A stretch of DNA of 8,284 nucleotides from Actinomycetales bacterium (GCA_015655615.1 JAATES010000065.1:1-8284); one strand, 5' to 3'; numbered from the stretch's first letter, positions 1 to 7,540 are shown. Translations and numbers: made by a program. The notes: generated by a model from the letters alone, not told the origin.

Positions 1-228
1 CCCGACGGCAAAGTTGGCGAATTCCAGCTGGAGCAGGAAGAAGATGGTGCCGGACAACCAACCCAGCAGCGCGTTCCACCGTGGCCTGTCATGCCGTAGC
101 GCCGCCAGCAAAGCCGCGACCGCCACAAGGGCACTGGGCCAGAACGCCACATCTGGGAACGCCGCATTCAGCAGAAACCCTGACAGGATTGCGAGTCCCA
201 AAGACGCCCATCGCTGTTGGTTAGACAT
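1..228 (-). CDS. lnt: Apolipoprotein N-acyltransferase, N-terminal part (runs off left edge)
   Basis: The first 76 residues of an integral membrane protein start at ATG 228 and stay open to base 1. Hydrophobic stretches at about residues 9-24 and 28-45 and the beginning of another at about 54-68 are joined by a short Arg-rich loop (RHDRPRW). The pattern of FPDVAFWP, then an aliphatic helix, then LLGWLSGTIFFL matches the start of Lnt, where FPP.(G)WWPL and LGWLFG..FF are usual. Lnt transfers the third acyl chain to the N-terminal cysteine of lipoproteins at the cytoplasmic membrane; its nitrilase-type catalytic domain would lie beyond the window. The start is supported by a GAGGGG Shine-Dalgarno site 7 nt upstream and by an 8-bp overlap with the stop of the amidohydrolase-like gene. 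In related actinobacteria lnt is followed by, or fused to, the polyprenol-phosphate mannosyltransferase gene ppm1. The family call rests only on the N-terminus. Confidence 0.75.
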   Translation of the reverse strand, partial: MSNQQRWASLGLAILSGFLLNAAFPDVAFWPSALVAVAALLAALRHDRPRWNALLGWLSGTIFFLLQLEFANFAVG

Positions 229-1075
229 GGCGGAACCCCTCACAGACCGGGTCGGCCCCGTCGGAATCGAGGATCGGCAACAGAGGCGTCCCGGACCGGG
301 CATCCTGACTCCAGGTGATGCCTCCCCGCCCGGCCGCCGTCCCGTTGTCGGGTACGTCGACACCCAGATGGGCGGCGCGCCACCAGGAGATCTCCGCTGG
401 TGCACCGATGCGGAGCTCCCCCGCCTCCTCCGAACCGCCGAGCCGCCAGACGGCTCGGGTGTGCGCACGGAAGGCAGCGCGGGCCGTGATCCCCTGGCCA
501 TGCGGGCTGCGCAGTGCGGACCGGATCGTGTTCCAGGGGGATCGGCCGGGCTCCGTGGTCAGCACGAAGGGGACTCCCGCCCGGGCCATCGCCGCCAACG
601 GTGCCAGCAGCGGTGTGGCGCACTGGGGATCGGCAGTGACGACCACGGTGACTCCCCAGCGGGCCAGGCCGTCGAACTCGGCTGGGTCAGGCCCCTCATG
701 GACGATCAGCACGAGCCGGCGACGTCGCACCGCACTCTCTCCATCGTGCGCGGCTTCGGCCCGGATCTGCGCGATGGCCTCGCTGGCCTCGGCTCCGTCG
801 GCGCGAGCGTCCAGCACCCGATCAGGATCGGACAGCGGCTGCGCGCGCACCCCCGGCTGTGAGACCGGGGCGGAACCGGGAAGAGTCAGGTTCATCAAGG
901 TGGGAGTGACCAGCGCGCCTGCGAGGTCGGTCACACCGTCCATGTCGGGGGCGAGCCTGTCGGCCGTATCAGCGTCGCCCAGCCAGCTGATGACGCCGTC
1001 ATCGACCGCGATCGCGGTCGCGAAGGGATGTGTCGCACTGTGGATGACGCCCTCTCGCAACAGCAACGTGGTCAT
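221..1075 (-). CDS. Degenerate amidohydrolase-like protein, 284 aa, lacking metal-binding motifs
   Basis: The N-terminus (LLLREGVIHS, DDGVISWLG, DLAGALVTP at about 1-58) is the usual composite beta start of the amidohydrolase superfamily. The C-terminal third also fits: GVPFVLTTEPGRSPWNTIRSAL (about 168-188, split here as GVPFVLTTEPG and RSPWNTIRSAL), ITARAAFRAHTRAVWR (196-211), LRIGAPAEI (221-229) and WSQDARSGTPLLP (255-267). However, the D-x-H-x-H that should follow LVTP is replaced by TLMNLTLPG, and the GSD-type aspartate is replaced by TTE. The protein is far shorter than the usual 400-500 residues, so much of the TIM barrel is absent. It is therefore probably not a metal hydrolase. The frame is intact: ATG 1075 overlaps the helY stop in an ATGA, and its stop overlaps lnt by 8 bp, which argues for a retained translated gene rather than decay. 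No substrate can be named. A longer frame opening at 1579 is only read-through antisense-free space inside helY in another frame. Confidence 0.7.
   Translation of the reverse strand: MTTLLLREGVIHSATHPFATAIAVDDGVISWLGDADTADRLAPDMDGVTDLAGALVTPTLMNLTLPGSAPVSQPGVRAQPLSDPDRVLDARADGAEASEAIAQIRAEAAHDGESAVRRRRLVLIVHEGPDPAEFDGLARWGVTVVVTADPQCATPLLAPLAAMARAGVPFVLTTEPGRSPWNTIRSALRSPHGQGITARAAFRAHTRAVWRLGGSEEAGELRIGAPAEISWWRAAHLGVDVPDNGTAAGRGGITWSQDARSGTPLLPILDSDGADPVCEGFRHV
236..241 (-). promoter_or_regulatory. Shine-Dalgarno site of lnt
   Basis: Read on the minus strand this is GAGGGG, 7 nt before ATG 228. It lies inside the 3' end of the upstream amidohydrolase-like gene, so lnt can recruit ribosomes itself besides being coupled to the preceding frame. 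Confidence 0.55.
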
Positions 1076-3942
1076 GAGGCCCGTGCCTCGACGCTGGAGT
1101 ACGCCACGACTCCACGGCGCAATGCGGTGATCGCCTGGGAGGCTGTCCGCCGCAGCGGAGCCGACGGAGCCACCGCACTGATCTGGTCGAGCACATCGAG
1201 GATCTGCTTGCACCAGCGGACGAAGTCTCCTGCCGCCAGGTCGCTGTCTCGCAGGACGGCGTCCAGGCTCCGACCCGATGCCCAGCGGTGCACGGCCACC
1301 ACGATCCCGGCGTCCGGCCGCTCGGGAGTCGAGAGCTGGTGCTGCTGCTCCAAGTCCTCCAGGCTGGACCAGACCCTGAAGGTCCCGTCCAGGGCCAGGG
1401 CCAGCTGCCCCTGAGGCCCTCCGGGGATGTGCTGCGTCGCCTGGCTCTCCCGGCGGGCCTCGAAGATGACAGAACTGACGACTGCGGCAGTCTGAGCGGG
1501 CGAGAGGCCGTCCCACACGCCTCGCCGAAGACATTCGGCGACCAGGAGGTCCTTCTCCGCGTAGAGGCGCCGGAGCCACCGGCCACTGTGTGTGAGCGTC
1601 AGTGCGCCATCCTCACGCTCCAGGTAGCCGAGGGTCGTCAGCACGTGGCAGACCCGGTCGAACCGTACGGCGATCGTCCCGGTGCGTCCCTCGATCTTGC
1701 GCATCAGCGAGGCGTTCTCGGAGCGAAGCCGGAGCCAGCGTTGCGCCCAGCGGGCATGGTCCTCACGATCCGGACATCCGTGACATGGATGTGCACGCAG
1801 CGCAGCACGCAGCGCCGAGAGCTTCTTGTCCTCCGTGGGGTCGCGACGGAGGCGCACCGCGCCGGCCGCCTTGGATCGACTCTTCCCGCCATCTCCGTCG
1901 GGACTCGCCACTGCCGATCGGTAGGCGGTGCGCATGGTCGATGCCAGCAGTTCCCGGGCGGCAGGCTTTCTAGGGTTGAAGCCGGAGGGAATCCGCATCC
2001 GCGTGATCACGGTGAGACCACGCGGTACGTCGCCCGCGACGAGCCGCTTGACCTGTCGTTGGTCGGAGAGGACCAGAGGACGCGGTCCCTCGAAGGTCAT
2101 CTCCCCCGTTTCCAGCACGACCGCAACCCCGGCGCGCCGTCCGGAGGGGATCTCCACGACATCTCCCCGGCGCAGTGATTCCAACTGCTGGACTACCTGG
2201 GTCCGCTCTGTCACATTGGCACGGCGCGAGAGCTCCTTCTCGCGATGGCTGATCGACTCGCGCAGCGTCAGGTACGCGGTGAAGTCCCCACGGTCGCAGG
2301 ACATGGCCTGTTCGTAACCGGACAACGCGGTGGCCTGGTCCGCCGCCTGCCGCGCCAGACCCACGACTCCGCGATCGGATTGGAACTGGGCAAAGGACAT
2401 CTCCAGCACTTCACGAGCCCGTGTCGCCCCTACGCTCTCGACCAGATTCGCGGCCATGTTGTAGGTGGGCCGGAATCGGGAGGTCAGCGGATAGAGGCGG
2501 GTGGACGCGAGCCCGGCGAGCGCGGCAGGATCGAGCCCGGTGTGGTCGACGACGACGGCGTGGCCCTCGACGTCGATGCCACGGCGACCCGCGCGGCCGG
2601 TGAGCTGCGTGTACTCCCCCGGAGTGATAGCCGCATGCGTCGAGCCGTCCCATTTGACGAGCTTCTCGAGGACGACGCTGCGAGCAGGCATGTTGATGCC
2701 CAGTGCGAGCGTCTCAGTGGCAAAGACCACCGTGACCAGACCGCGACTGAACAATTCCTCGACGATCTCCTTGAACAAGGGCAGCAACCCGGCGTGGTGG
2801 GCTGCCATTCCACGACTCAAGGCCTCGGTCCACGCAGTGAATCCCAGAGCAGGCAGGTCCTCCCCCGGGATGGCTGCGCACCTGTCGTCGATCAGCGCTC
2901 GGATCTGAGCCTCTTGTTCCGGTGTGGTCAGGCGCAGGCCCGCGGCCAGGCACTGCTGGACGGCGCTCTCGCAGCCTGCCCGCGAGAAGACGAACACGAT
3001 GGCAGGCAACAGGCCTTCGTCGTGCAAGGCATCGATGACCGCATAGCGCGGGGGCGTCCGTCGTCTGTCCTGCGGCGGGGTGGGCAGATGACGGTTCCTG
3101 CCACCACCTCGTCGGGACCTGCCCGGACCTTCTGTTCCGGCTGGACGTTGCCGGGTCGCGGCCACCAACTCGGGATTCAGCCGCACCTGTGCTCCAGCGG
3201 TGGCTGGTGCCGTGGCGGTGGACCCCTCGAGGGCGTACAGGTCGACAAGGCGTGGCCCGGCCCGCCACCCCCCATCGCCTGACGATGACAGCATAACGTG
3301 CTGTGAGAGCGGCACGGGCCGGTGCTCCGAGACCACCACTGCCATGTCTCCGCGGACCTCGGTGAGCCAGGCTCCGAATTCCTCCACGTTCGACACGGTC
3401 GCAGACAACGAGACGAGCTGAACAGACGGGTCCAGGTGCAGAATGACCTCTTCCCACACCGGTCCACGGAACCTGTCGGCCAGGTAGTGGACCTCGTCCA
3501 TCACCACGTACCCTAGCGAGTCGAGGGAGCGCGACCCGGCGTACAGCATATTCCGCAGGACCTCGGTGGTCATCACCACGATCGGCGCCTCCCCGTTGAG
3601 GGTGGTGTCGCCGGTGAGGAGTCCCACTTTCTCGTCGCCATAGCGTTCGACCAGGTCGCGATATTTCTGGTTGCTCAGGGCCTTGATGGGTGTGGTGTAG
3701 AACGCCTTTCGTCCTTGGGAGAGCGCCAGATGGACGGCGAATTCCCCGACGACGGTTTTTCCGGCACCGGTGGGAGCGGCCACCAGGACGCCGCGTCCCT
3801 CTTCCAAGGCTTCGCATCCTGCGATCTGGAACGGGTCGAGGGCGAATCCCAAGGTGGCGGAGAATCGGGCGAATTCGCTGCGTTCGGAGCGTTGCCGCTG
3901 CCGGGAGAGGGCATAGCGTTCTGCGGGGCTGAGCGACTCCAT
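1072..3942 (-). CDS. helY: Ski2/Mtr4-like DEVH-box helicase HelY, 956 aa
   Basis: This is an ATP-dependent superfamily 2 helicase of the actinobacterial HelY group, related to eukaryotic Ski2/Mtr4, cytoplasmic and presumed to act on RNA. Visible motifs in order are: Walker A APTGAGKT (56-63), Ia TTPIKALSNQK (83-93), TTEVLRNMLY (125-134), DEVH box (149-152), SAT (180-182), motif IV region IVFVFSRAGC (315-324), motif V FATETLALGINMPA (407-420) and motif VI QLTGRAGRRGID (446-457). A low-complexity Arg/Gly/Pro linker (about 240-297) separates the two RecA domains. RPTYNMAANLV (491-501) starts the winged-helix/ratchet part, HPCHGCPDREDHARW (718-732) is the family's cysteine pair, and about 795-956 is the C-terminal DSHCT helical domain. 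All catalytic motifs look intact and the length is normal. ATG 3942 begins MESLSPAERY and lies 34 bp after the tatC stop. The end overlaps the next start by 4 bp. The neighbourhood tatA-tatC-helY is the known actinobacterial order. Confidence 0.95.
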   Translation of the reverse strand: MESLSPAERYALSRQRQRSERSEFARFSATLGFALDPFQIAGCEALEEGRGVLVAAPTGAGKTVVGEFAVHLALSQGRKAFYTTPIKALSNQKYRDLVERYGDEKVGLLTGDTTLNGEAPIVVMTTEVLRNMLYAGSRSLDSLGYVVMDEVHYLADRFRGPVWEEVILHLDPSVQLVSLSATVSNVEEFGAWLTEVRGDMAVVVSEHRPVPLSQHVMLSSSGDGGWRAGPRLVDLYALEGSTATAPATAGAQVRLNPELVAATRQRPAGTEGPGRSRRGGGRNRHLPTPPQDRRRTPPRYAVIDALHDEGLLPAIVFVFSRAGCESAVQQCLAAGLRLTTPEQEAQIRALIDDRCAAIPGEDLPALGFTAWTEALSRGMAAHHAGLLPLFKEIVEELFSRGLVTVVFATETLALGINMPARSVVLEKLVKWDGSTHAAITPGEYTQLTGRAGRRGIDVEGHAVVVDHTGLDPAALAGLASTRLYPLTSRFRPTYNMAANLVESVGATRAREVLEMSFAQFQSDRGVVGLARQAADQATALSGYEQAMSCDRGDFTAYLTLRESISHREKELSRRANVTERTQVVQQLESLRRGDVVEIPSGRRAGVAVVLETGEMTFEGPRPLVLSDQRQVKRLVAGDVPRGLTVITRMRIPSGFNPRKPAARELLASTMRTAYRSAVASPDGDGGKSRSKAAGAVRLRRDPTEDKKLSALRAALRAHPCHGCPDREDHARWAQRWLRLRSENASLMRKIEGRTGTIAVRFDRVCHVLTTLGYLEREDGALTLTHSGRWLRRLYAEKDLLVAECLRRGVWDGLSPAQTAAVVSSVIFEARRESQATQHIPGGPQGQLALALDGTFRVWSSLEDLEQQHQLSTPERPDAGIVVAVHRWASGRSLDAVLRDSDLAAGDFVRWCKQILDVLDQISAVAPSAPLRRTASQAITALRRGVVAYSSVEARAS

Positions 3943-3961
3943 GGCACCAGCCTAGGGTGCC
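3943..3961 (-). promoter_or_regulatory. Perfect hairpin abutting the helY start codon
   Basis: The inverted repeat ggcacc (3943-3948) / ggtgcc (3956-3961) with a 7-nt loop lies immediately upstream of ATG 3942. In the mRNA the hairpin would sit against the AUG, and the only AGG that could serve as a Shine-Dalgarno core falls in the loop region 8 nt from the AUG. It could limit helY initiation unless ribosomes arriving from tatC open it. There is no U-run on either side, so it is not an intrinsic terminator. The regulatory role is inference. Confidence 0.4.
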
Positions 3962-3976
3962 GGTCTGGCAGCTCGG

Positions 3977-4753
3977 TCACTCAGCGGCGATAAGGGTGTC
4001 GCGCCGCCGGTCCGCTCGGCGGTCGTGCAGAACGGAGACTCCGAGCGCCAGAACGTAGAGCAGGCAGATGGGCAGGGCGACCAGGATCATGGTCCAGGCA
4101 TCCGGCGTCGGCGTCATGACGGCGGCGAAGGTGAACGCGATGACGATGGCCCACCGCCAGCCTCGGGCCCACGTGCGGGCACGGACCAGGCCGGCCATGT
4201 TGAGCCCGACCATGACCACAGGCAACACGAACGCCAGACCGAAGGCCAGCATCAGGCGCATGACGAAGCTGAGGTATGCCTGCGCATCGGTGAGATTGGT
4301 GGCGCCGTCGGGTACGAAGTCGGTCAGCACGCTCACGGCGTGGGGCAGCATGATCCAGCCCAGTGCGGCGCCCGAGAAGAACAGCGGCACCGACGCTGCG
4401 AGAAATCCGACCGAATACCGGCGCTCATTCTTGTTCAGTCCCGGAGTGATGAAGGCCCACAGCTGGTACAGCCACCATGGTGAGCTGAGGAACACTCCGA
4501 TGAACAGCGCCACCTTGATGCGGGTGTCGATGGCCGCCGTCATACCGGAGAAGTTGATGGTGATGACCGTGTTGTGCCGGGCAGCGGCATCCAGCAAGGG
4601 ACGTTGTAGCTGGTCAAAGACCCTGTTGAAGACCATCCAGCCCGCCACTGACCCGACTAGGACTCCGACGGTGGCGAGCAGGACCCGCTTACGCAGCTCA
4701 GCGAAGTGGGCTCCGAGGCTCATGCGAGCGTCGGAACGGCGACTGCGCGCCAC
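3977..4753 (-). CDS. tatC: Twin-arginine translocase subunit TatC, 258 aa
   Basis: TatC is the polytopic signal-peptide receptor of the Tat export pathway, which moves folded proteins across the cytoplasmic membrane. Six membrane segments are visible at about 23-43, 75-97, 114-138, 162-186, 198-213 and 216-238. Family signatures present are HFAELRKRV (16-24) in the cytoplasmic N-terminus, QLWAFITPGLNKNERR (97-112) with the conserved Glu of the first cytoplasmic loop at 110, and TPTPDAWTM (214-222) with its conserved Asp. The C-tail is Arg/Asp-rich. The start chosen is GTG 4753, 2 bp beyond the tatA stop; an internal ATG at 4723 (MSLGAHFAELR) is a reasonable alternative. Neither has a convincing Shine-Dalgarno site, so translation is probably coupled to tatA. 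No tatB is present in this window. Confidence 0.95.
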   Translation of the reverse strand: MARSRRSDARMSLGAHFAELRKRVLLATVGVLVGSVAGWMVFNRVFDQLQRPLLDAAARHNTVITINFSGMTAAIDTRIKVALFIGVFLSSPWWLYQLWAFITPGLNKNERRYSVGFLAASVPLFFSGAALGWIMLPHAVSVLTDFVPDGATNLTDAQAYLSFVMRLMLAFGLAFVLPVVMVGLNMAGLVRARTWARGWRWAIVIAFTFAAVMTPTPDAWTMILVALPICLLYVLALGVSVLHDRRADRRRDTLIAAE

Positions 4754-4755
4754 CG

Positions 4756-4971
4756 TCAGCGAGCAGAGGAGTCGTCGTGCGTCGCCCCGTCAGACTTCTT
4801 GGTCGCATCCGCAGGTGCGTCGTCATCTCGCAGGTCCTTGATCTCCTTCTTGAAGATCTTCATCGACTGGCCCACGCTCTTGGCGATGACCGGCAGTCGA
4901 GTCGCACCGAACACCAGCACCAGGACGATCACCAAGATCAGCCAGTGCATCGGGTCCCTGAGTCCAGGCAT
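4756..4971 (-). CDS. tatA: Sec-independent translocase protein TatA, 71 aa
   Basis: This small pore-forming subunit of the Tat translocase has a very short periplasmic N-terminus (MPGLRDPMHW), one membrane helix (about 9-22) and the hinge motif FGATRLP (21-27). It then has an amphipathic helix (about 28-48, IAKSVGQSMKIFKKEIKDL) and a charged, probably disordered tail. Length and architecture are typical of actinobacterial TatA, and the shared position with tatC supports TatA rather than TatB. ATG 4971 is chosen because the family begins a few residues before the helix. Frames extending to 5025 add a sequence unlike TatA, and an in-frame ATG at 4950 would leave almost no N-terminus. The ribosome site is weak (GGGAA on the minus strand about 5 nt upstream). 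Confidence 0.92.
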   Translation of the reverse strand: MPGLRDPMHWLILVIVLVLVFGATRLPVIAKSVGQSMKIFKKEIKDLRDDDAPADATKKSDGATHDDSSAR

Positions 4972-5057
4972 GATATTCCCGTCGTCGCATCGTCTCTGAG
5001 GTCCACACAAGGCCCGGTACGCCACCCTGCGAACAATGGTCCTCGTCTAAGCCCCCC

Positions 5058-5063
5058 AGTATA
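5058..5063 (-). promoter_or_regulatory. Candidate -10 box of a tatA-tatC-helY promoter
   Basis: Read on the minus strand this hexamer is TATACT, one mismatch from TATAAT, inside the 127-bp gap between the 110-aa gene and tatA. It would start transcription near 5050 and give a leader of about 80 nt. No good -35 hexamer is visible 16-18 bp upstream, as is often the case in actinobacteria. The call is based on position and hexamer match alone. No terminator-like hairpin with a U-run separates this gap from the upstream genes, so read-through from pafC is also possible. Confidence 0.35.
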
Positions 5064-5098
5064 GCGTGGCGTCCCTCTTTCCCGGTTCTTTCCGGCAC

Positions 5099-5431
5099 TC
5101 ACTCGTTGAAATGTCGCCACTGCTCCCAGCGGAGCCGGTTCCGCGCCAGGCGTCGGCCGCGCCGGGCGAACCTGGCCAGTTCCCTCTCATCGCGATAGTC
5201 CCGAGCAGCCGCCAGGTCACCGAACGCGGTCACGGGTCGAGGCTGCCTCCAGACCGGGCCGGTGGCGGTCTCCCCCAGCGTCGCTACGTCGGCGAGCCGG
5301 GTCATCGCGCGGCCGGTCGTGCGGAGCTTTCCCCAGAGAACTCGTACGAGAAGCACGGCGCCAGCCAGCGACGCCACGATGAGCACTGTCCAGATCCAGA
5401 ACCACACGGCACTCAGCCTAGACGACGTCAT
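5099..5431 (-). CDS. Hypothetical single-span membrane protein, 110 aa
   Basis: I do not recognise this family. A short N-terminus (MTSSRLSAV) is followed by one strongly hydrophobic segment (about 10-32, WFWIWTVLIVASLAGAVLLV then RVLWG). The remaining ~78 residues are strongly basic and probably cytoplasmic. The C-terminal helix-like stretch (about 78-110) is rich in Arg/Glu/Asp and ends in RWEQWRHFNE. ATG 5431 is preferred because it puts the membrane segment directly at the N-terminus and overlaps the pafC stop by 14 bp. A longer frame to 5524 would add about 31 Pro/Arg-rich residues with no membrane signal. Tight linkage to pafC and position before tatA suggest membership of the same operon. 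The pattern (one anchor plus a charged cytosolic tail) resembles many small actinobacterial membrane proteins and gives no function. Confidence 0.75.
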   Translation of the reverse strand: MTSSRLSAVWFWIWTVLIVASLAGAVLLVRVLWGKLRTTGRAMTRLADVATLGETATGPVWRQPRPVTAFGDLAAARDYRDERELARFARRGRRLARNRLRWEQWRHFNE

Positions 5432-6464
5432 CGGCCGGCGTACGGCTCGATTCCGTGCCAGGACCGGACGGTGCCGTGAAGCCGGCGCGGGCATAGGCGG
5501 CCAGGGCAGCCGACGCCCGTTCATGAACCCGGCTGACGACGCCTTCGTGCGTCATCGACACGACCTCGTCAGCGTGAGCGAGCACCAGCTGTTCCAGCCA
5601 TGGGAGGTTGGCGACGCGCAGTGACAGGGTGAAGCTGCCGTCGTGGTGCTGGCGGAGTTCCTCATACGGGACGCTCTCGGCCACGCTGCGGGCGCTGCTG
5701 CGCAGGGTGAGATCCACGACGGTGGAGGCATCGGCAAAAGGATGCGCTGATTGCGTCGCGGTACCGGCTGCCCGCTTTCCCGGCTCAGTCGGCACCGGCA
5801 CCGCACGATCGCTGAGGGTGGCGGCCAGGATCCGGTCGAGCCGGTAGGTCCGGCGCGCATCGGCGTCGAGGGACCATGCGTCCAGGTATGTGCGGCCGTC
5901 GCCGCTGCTGAGAGCGAGCGGCCGGACCGTCCGGGTACTGGTGACATCGTTGGCATCGGCGTAGACCAGGTCGACGGCGCGACCTTGCGACTGGGCCTCC
6001 CTGAGGACCTCCAGGACGTCAGGGCGGATGGGCTGCTCGAAGCTCACGTCGAAGGGCGTGGCGGAGTCTCCCGTGGAGGCATTCAATGCGGCAAGGGTGC
6101 TCTCGATCACCTGGACGACGTCGGGGTCATCGGTCAGCTGCTGCATGAGGGCCTGAAGTGTCCGGAGGGCTGCCCCCAGGGCGACGGCCTCGCGAGCTCC
6201 GAGTCGAAGCGGGCGTTCCAGGCCCTGCGTCCTGGTGATGCGGACGATGCCGCTCTCATAGGCATGGGCGTCGAAGTCGAGGAGGTCCTGCGGCCAGTAC
6301 CCCGGCAGCCCGGAGACCCACAATGTGTCGATGTCACTGGCGATCTGCCCCGGAGTCACACCGAAACGCGTAGCGAGCTGGTCGACCGTCGACTCCCCCA
6401 CCCGGTCAAGGAAAGTCACGATTCCGAGCAGGCGTACGAGGCGGGCATCGGTGCGGTCACTCAT
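5418..6464 (-). CDS. pafC: WYL-domain transcriptional regulator PafC, 348 aa
   Basis: PafC is the second partner of the PafB-PafC activator, which in mycobacteria turns on the LexA/RecA-independent DNA-damage regulon. The N-terminal winged helix (about 6-75) includes STVDQLATRFGVTPGQIASD. A helical linker follows (about 88-135, AREAVALGAALRTLQAL), then the WYL sensor domain (about 150-215). There RTYLDAWSLDADARRTYRLDRI (191-212; pieces RTYLDAWS and YRLDRI) replaces the W-Y-L triad by T-Y-L, as is common in PafC. The C-terminal WCX-like extension covers about 245-330. ATG 6464 is chosen because it overlaps the pafB stop by 8 bp and has a full AGGAGG 5 nt upstream. An extended frame to 6686 lies wholly inside pafB. 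PafC proteins are often about 320 residues; the extra length is an Ala/Thr-rich linker and a short tail. Confidence 0.9.
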   Translation of the reverse strand: MSDRTDARLVRLLGIVTFLDRVGESTVDQLATRFGVTPGQIASDIDTLWVSGLPGYWPQDLLDFDAHAYESGIVRITRTQGLERPLRLGAREAVALGAALRTLQALMQQLTDDPDVVQVIESTLAALNASTGDSATPFDVSFEQPIRPDVLEVLREAQSQGRAVDLVYADANDVTSTRTVRPLALSSGDGRTYLDAWSLDADARRTYRLDRILAATLSDRAVPVPTEPGKRAAGTATQSAHPFADASTVVDLTLRSSARSVAESVPYEELRQHHDGSFTLSLRVANLPWLEQLVLAHADEVVSMTHEGVVSRVHERASAALAAYARAGFTAPSGPGTESSRTPADDVV

Positions 6465-7518
6465 CGTCGCCTCCTGCCATGACGGAGCTCGTTCCTTCGA
6501 CCGTGGGGCCGTGGTGAGTCGGTCCAGGCGGCTGATACTCGATCCTCGCGGCGCCGCGAAGCCGGTCGAGGACGAGGCCGCGAAGTCCTTCCGGCGACAC
6601 CACCAGGACGGACTCGCCGTATCCGGCGATCTCGGTGGCCAGTTGGCCCGATGACCAGTAGCGGACGTCGATCCAGTCACGACCATCTTCTCCCCCGGGA
6701 CGGCTCACTCCCCGAGACCGCAGCGCGCCACCGCGTCCAGAGGCGATGGCCAGAGTCGCGGTGCGGGTGGTGGAAGGGGTCACGCTCGACAAGGCGGCAT
6801 CAATGCTCGGTGCCGGAGGCATCTCGAAAGAATGGTCGGGGCCGGCTGCACGGACGGAACTCTCGATCCGGGCGAGGTGGAACACTCGCGCTGCGCCGCG
6901 GTCGATGTCGCGTCCCACGAGGTACCAGCCGCCCGGCCGGACTGCGATCCGCCATGGCTCGACCTTCCGTTTCGCGGCTATACCCTGCGATGCCGAGCGA
7001 TAGGTGAACTGCACCCGGCGCCTCGCGCTGATGGCGTCCACGATGACGTCGTAGTCCTCGGCGTGTGACGGGCGGGGCGGCGTGACGCTGGGGACCAGTT
7101 CACCTGAGAGCAGGGTGACCGCGCCATCGGAGTCCTCCCCGACCGCCCGGAGTTTGGTCAGCGCCCGGTTCATGTCGGAGCGTAGCGCCTGTCCGCGCCA
7201 TAGTTCTGCGGCCATCCCGAGGACGGCCAGCTGTGTCCCGGTGAACTGCAGCCCGTCGAGCTCGTAGCTCGCAGGATCGATGCGATACCCGATCTCGGAG
7301 ACATGTCCCTCCGTTCCCACGGTGACGATCGGCACGCCGAGCGTGCGCAGCACGGCCTTGTCCCGCTCCAGCATGCGAAAGAACGCATCGTCATGGGCGG
7401 GCACGTCGTAGCCTGCGACGGTACGCCGGATGTGCTCTTTGGTCATCGCCGAGGGAGTGTTGAGCAAGGCGATGACTAGGTTGAGCAATCTCTCAGAAGA
7501 CGAATCGCTGGATGCCAC
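6457..7518 (-). CDS. pafB: WYL-domain transcriptional regulator PafB, 353 aa
   Basis: PafB is the first partner of the PafBC DNA-damage activator. The winged helix-turn-helix is at about 8-80 (SERLLNLVIALLNTPSAM, then DDAFFRMLERDKAVLRTLGV). A linker at about 92-140 (LAVLGMAAELWRG) leads to the WYL domain at about 153-225. This has a perfect W-Y-L (198-200) and the ligand-contact pattern RVFHLARI (211-218). The WCX-like C-terminal domain runs from about 250 to 328. GTG 7518 is chosen because the family starts just before SERLLNLV and a TANNNT box lies 7 nt upstream, the layout of a leaderless actinobacterial mRNA. The longer frame to 7704 takes its ATG from the foreign AT-rich sequence and adds 62 non-homologous residues, so it is an artefact. 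Unlike in mycobacteria, pafA does not precede it; a divergent DUF3866-like gene does. Confidence 0.92.
   Translation of the reverse strand: MASSDSSSERLLNLVIALLNTPSAMTKEHIRRTVAGYDVPAHDDAFFRMLERDKAVLRTLGVPIVTVGTEGHVSEIGYRIDPASYELDGLQFTGTQLAVLGMAAELWRGQALRSDMNRALTKLRAVGEDSDGAVTLLSGELVPSVTPPRPSHAEDYDVIVDAISARRRVQFTYRSASQGIAAKRKVEPWRIAVRPGGWYLVGRDIDRGAARVFHLARIESSVRAAGPDHSFEMPPAPSIDAALSSVTPSTTRTATLAIASGRGGALRSRGVSRPGGEDGRDWIDVRYWSSGQLATEIAGYGESVLVVSPEGLRGLVLDRLRGAARIEYQPPGPTHHGPTVEGTSSVMAGGDDE
6470..6475 (-). promoter_or_regulatory. Consensus Shine-Dalgarno site of pafC
   Basis: The minus strand reads AGGAGG, 5 nt before ATG 6464, inside the last codons of pafB. It fixes the pafC start against the longer upstream frame and implies strong re-initiation after pafB. 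Confidence 0.8.
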
Positions 7519-7525
7519 GCGCTTA

Positions 7526-7531
7526 ACGGTA
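7526..7531 (-). promoter_or_regulatory. -10 box for leaderless pafB transcript
   Basis: The minus strand reads TACCGT (TANNNT), followed by 7 nt (TAAGCGC) and then GTG 7518. Transcription would start at or next to the start codon. No Shine-Dalgarno sequence is present, which fits. The -35 position has no TTGACA-like hexamer, so the call rests on the -10 and its spacing. Confidence 0.5.
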
Positions 7532-7540
7532 GTCGTCCAG

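Noticed and set aside
1076..1579. Upstream extension of the amidohydrolase-like frame into helY
   Set aside because: The extension is out of frame within the 3' end of helY, Arg/Gly/Pro-rich and unlike any amidohydrolase. The family start MTTLLLREG matches ATG 1075, which forms a standard ATGA overlap.
2245..3282. Long plus-strand open frame (345 residues) opposite helY
   Set aside because: It lies fully antisense to motif-rich helY, has low-complexity composition and resembles no family. It is a typical high-GC shadow frame. The same holds for plus-strand frames at 14-862, 315-1130, 1288-2178, 4068-4841 and 5751-6482.
5064..5098. Terminator between the 110-aa gene and tatA
   Set aside because: Only a 4-bp ccgg/ccgg pairing is visible and no U-run follows in the direction of transcription, so no intrinsic terminator can be called.
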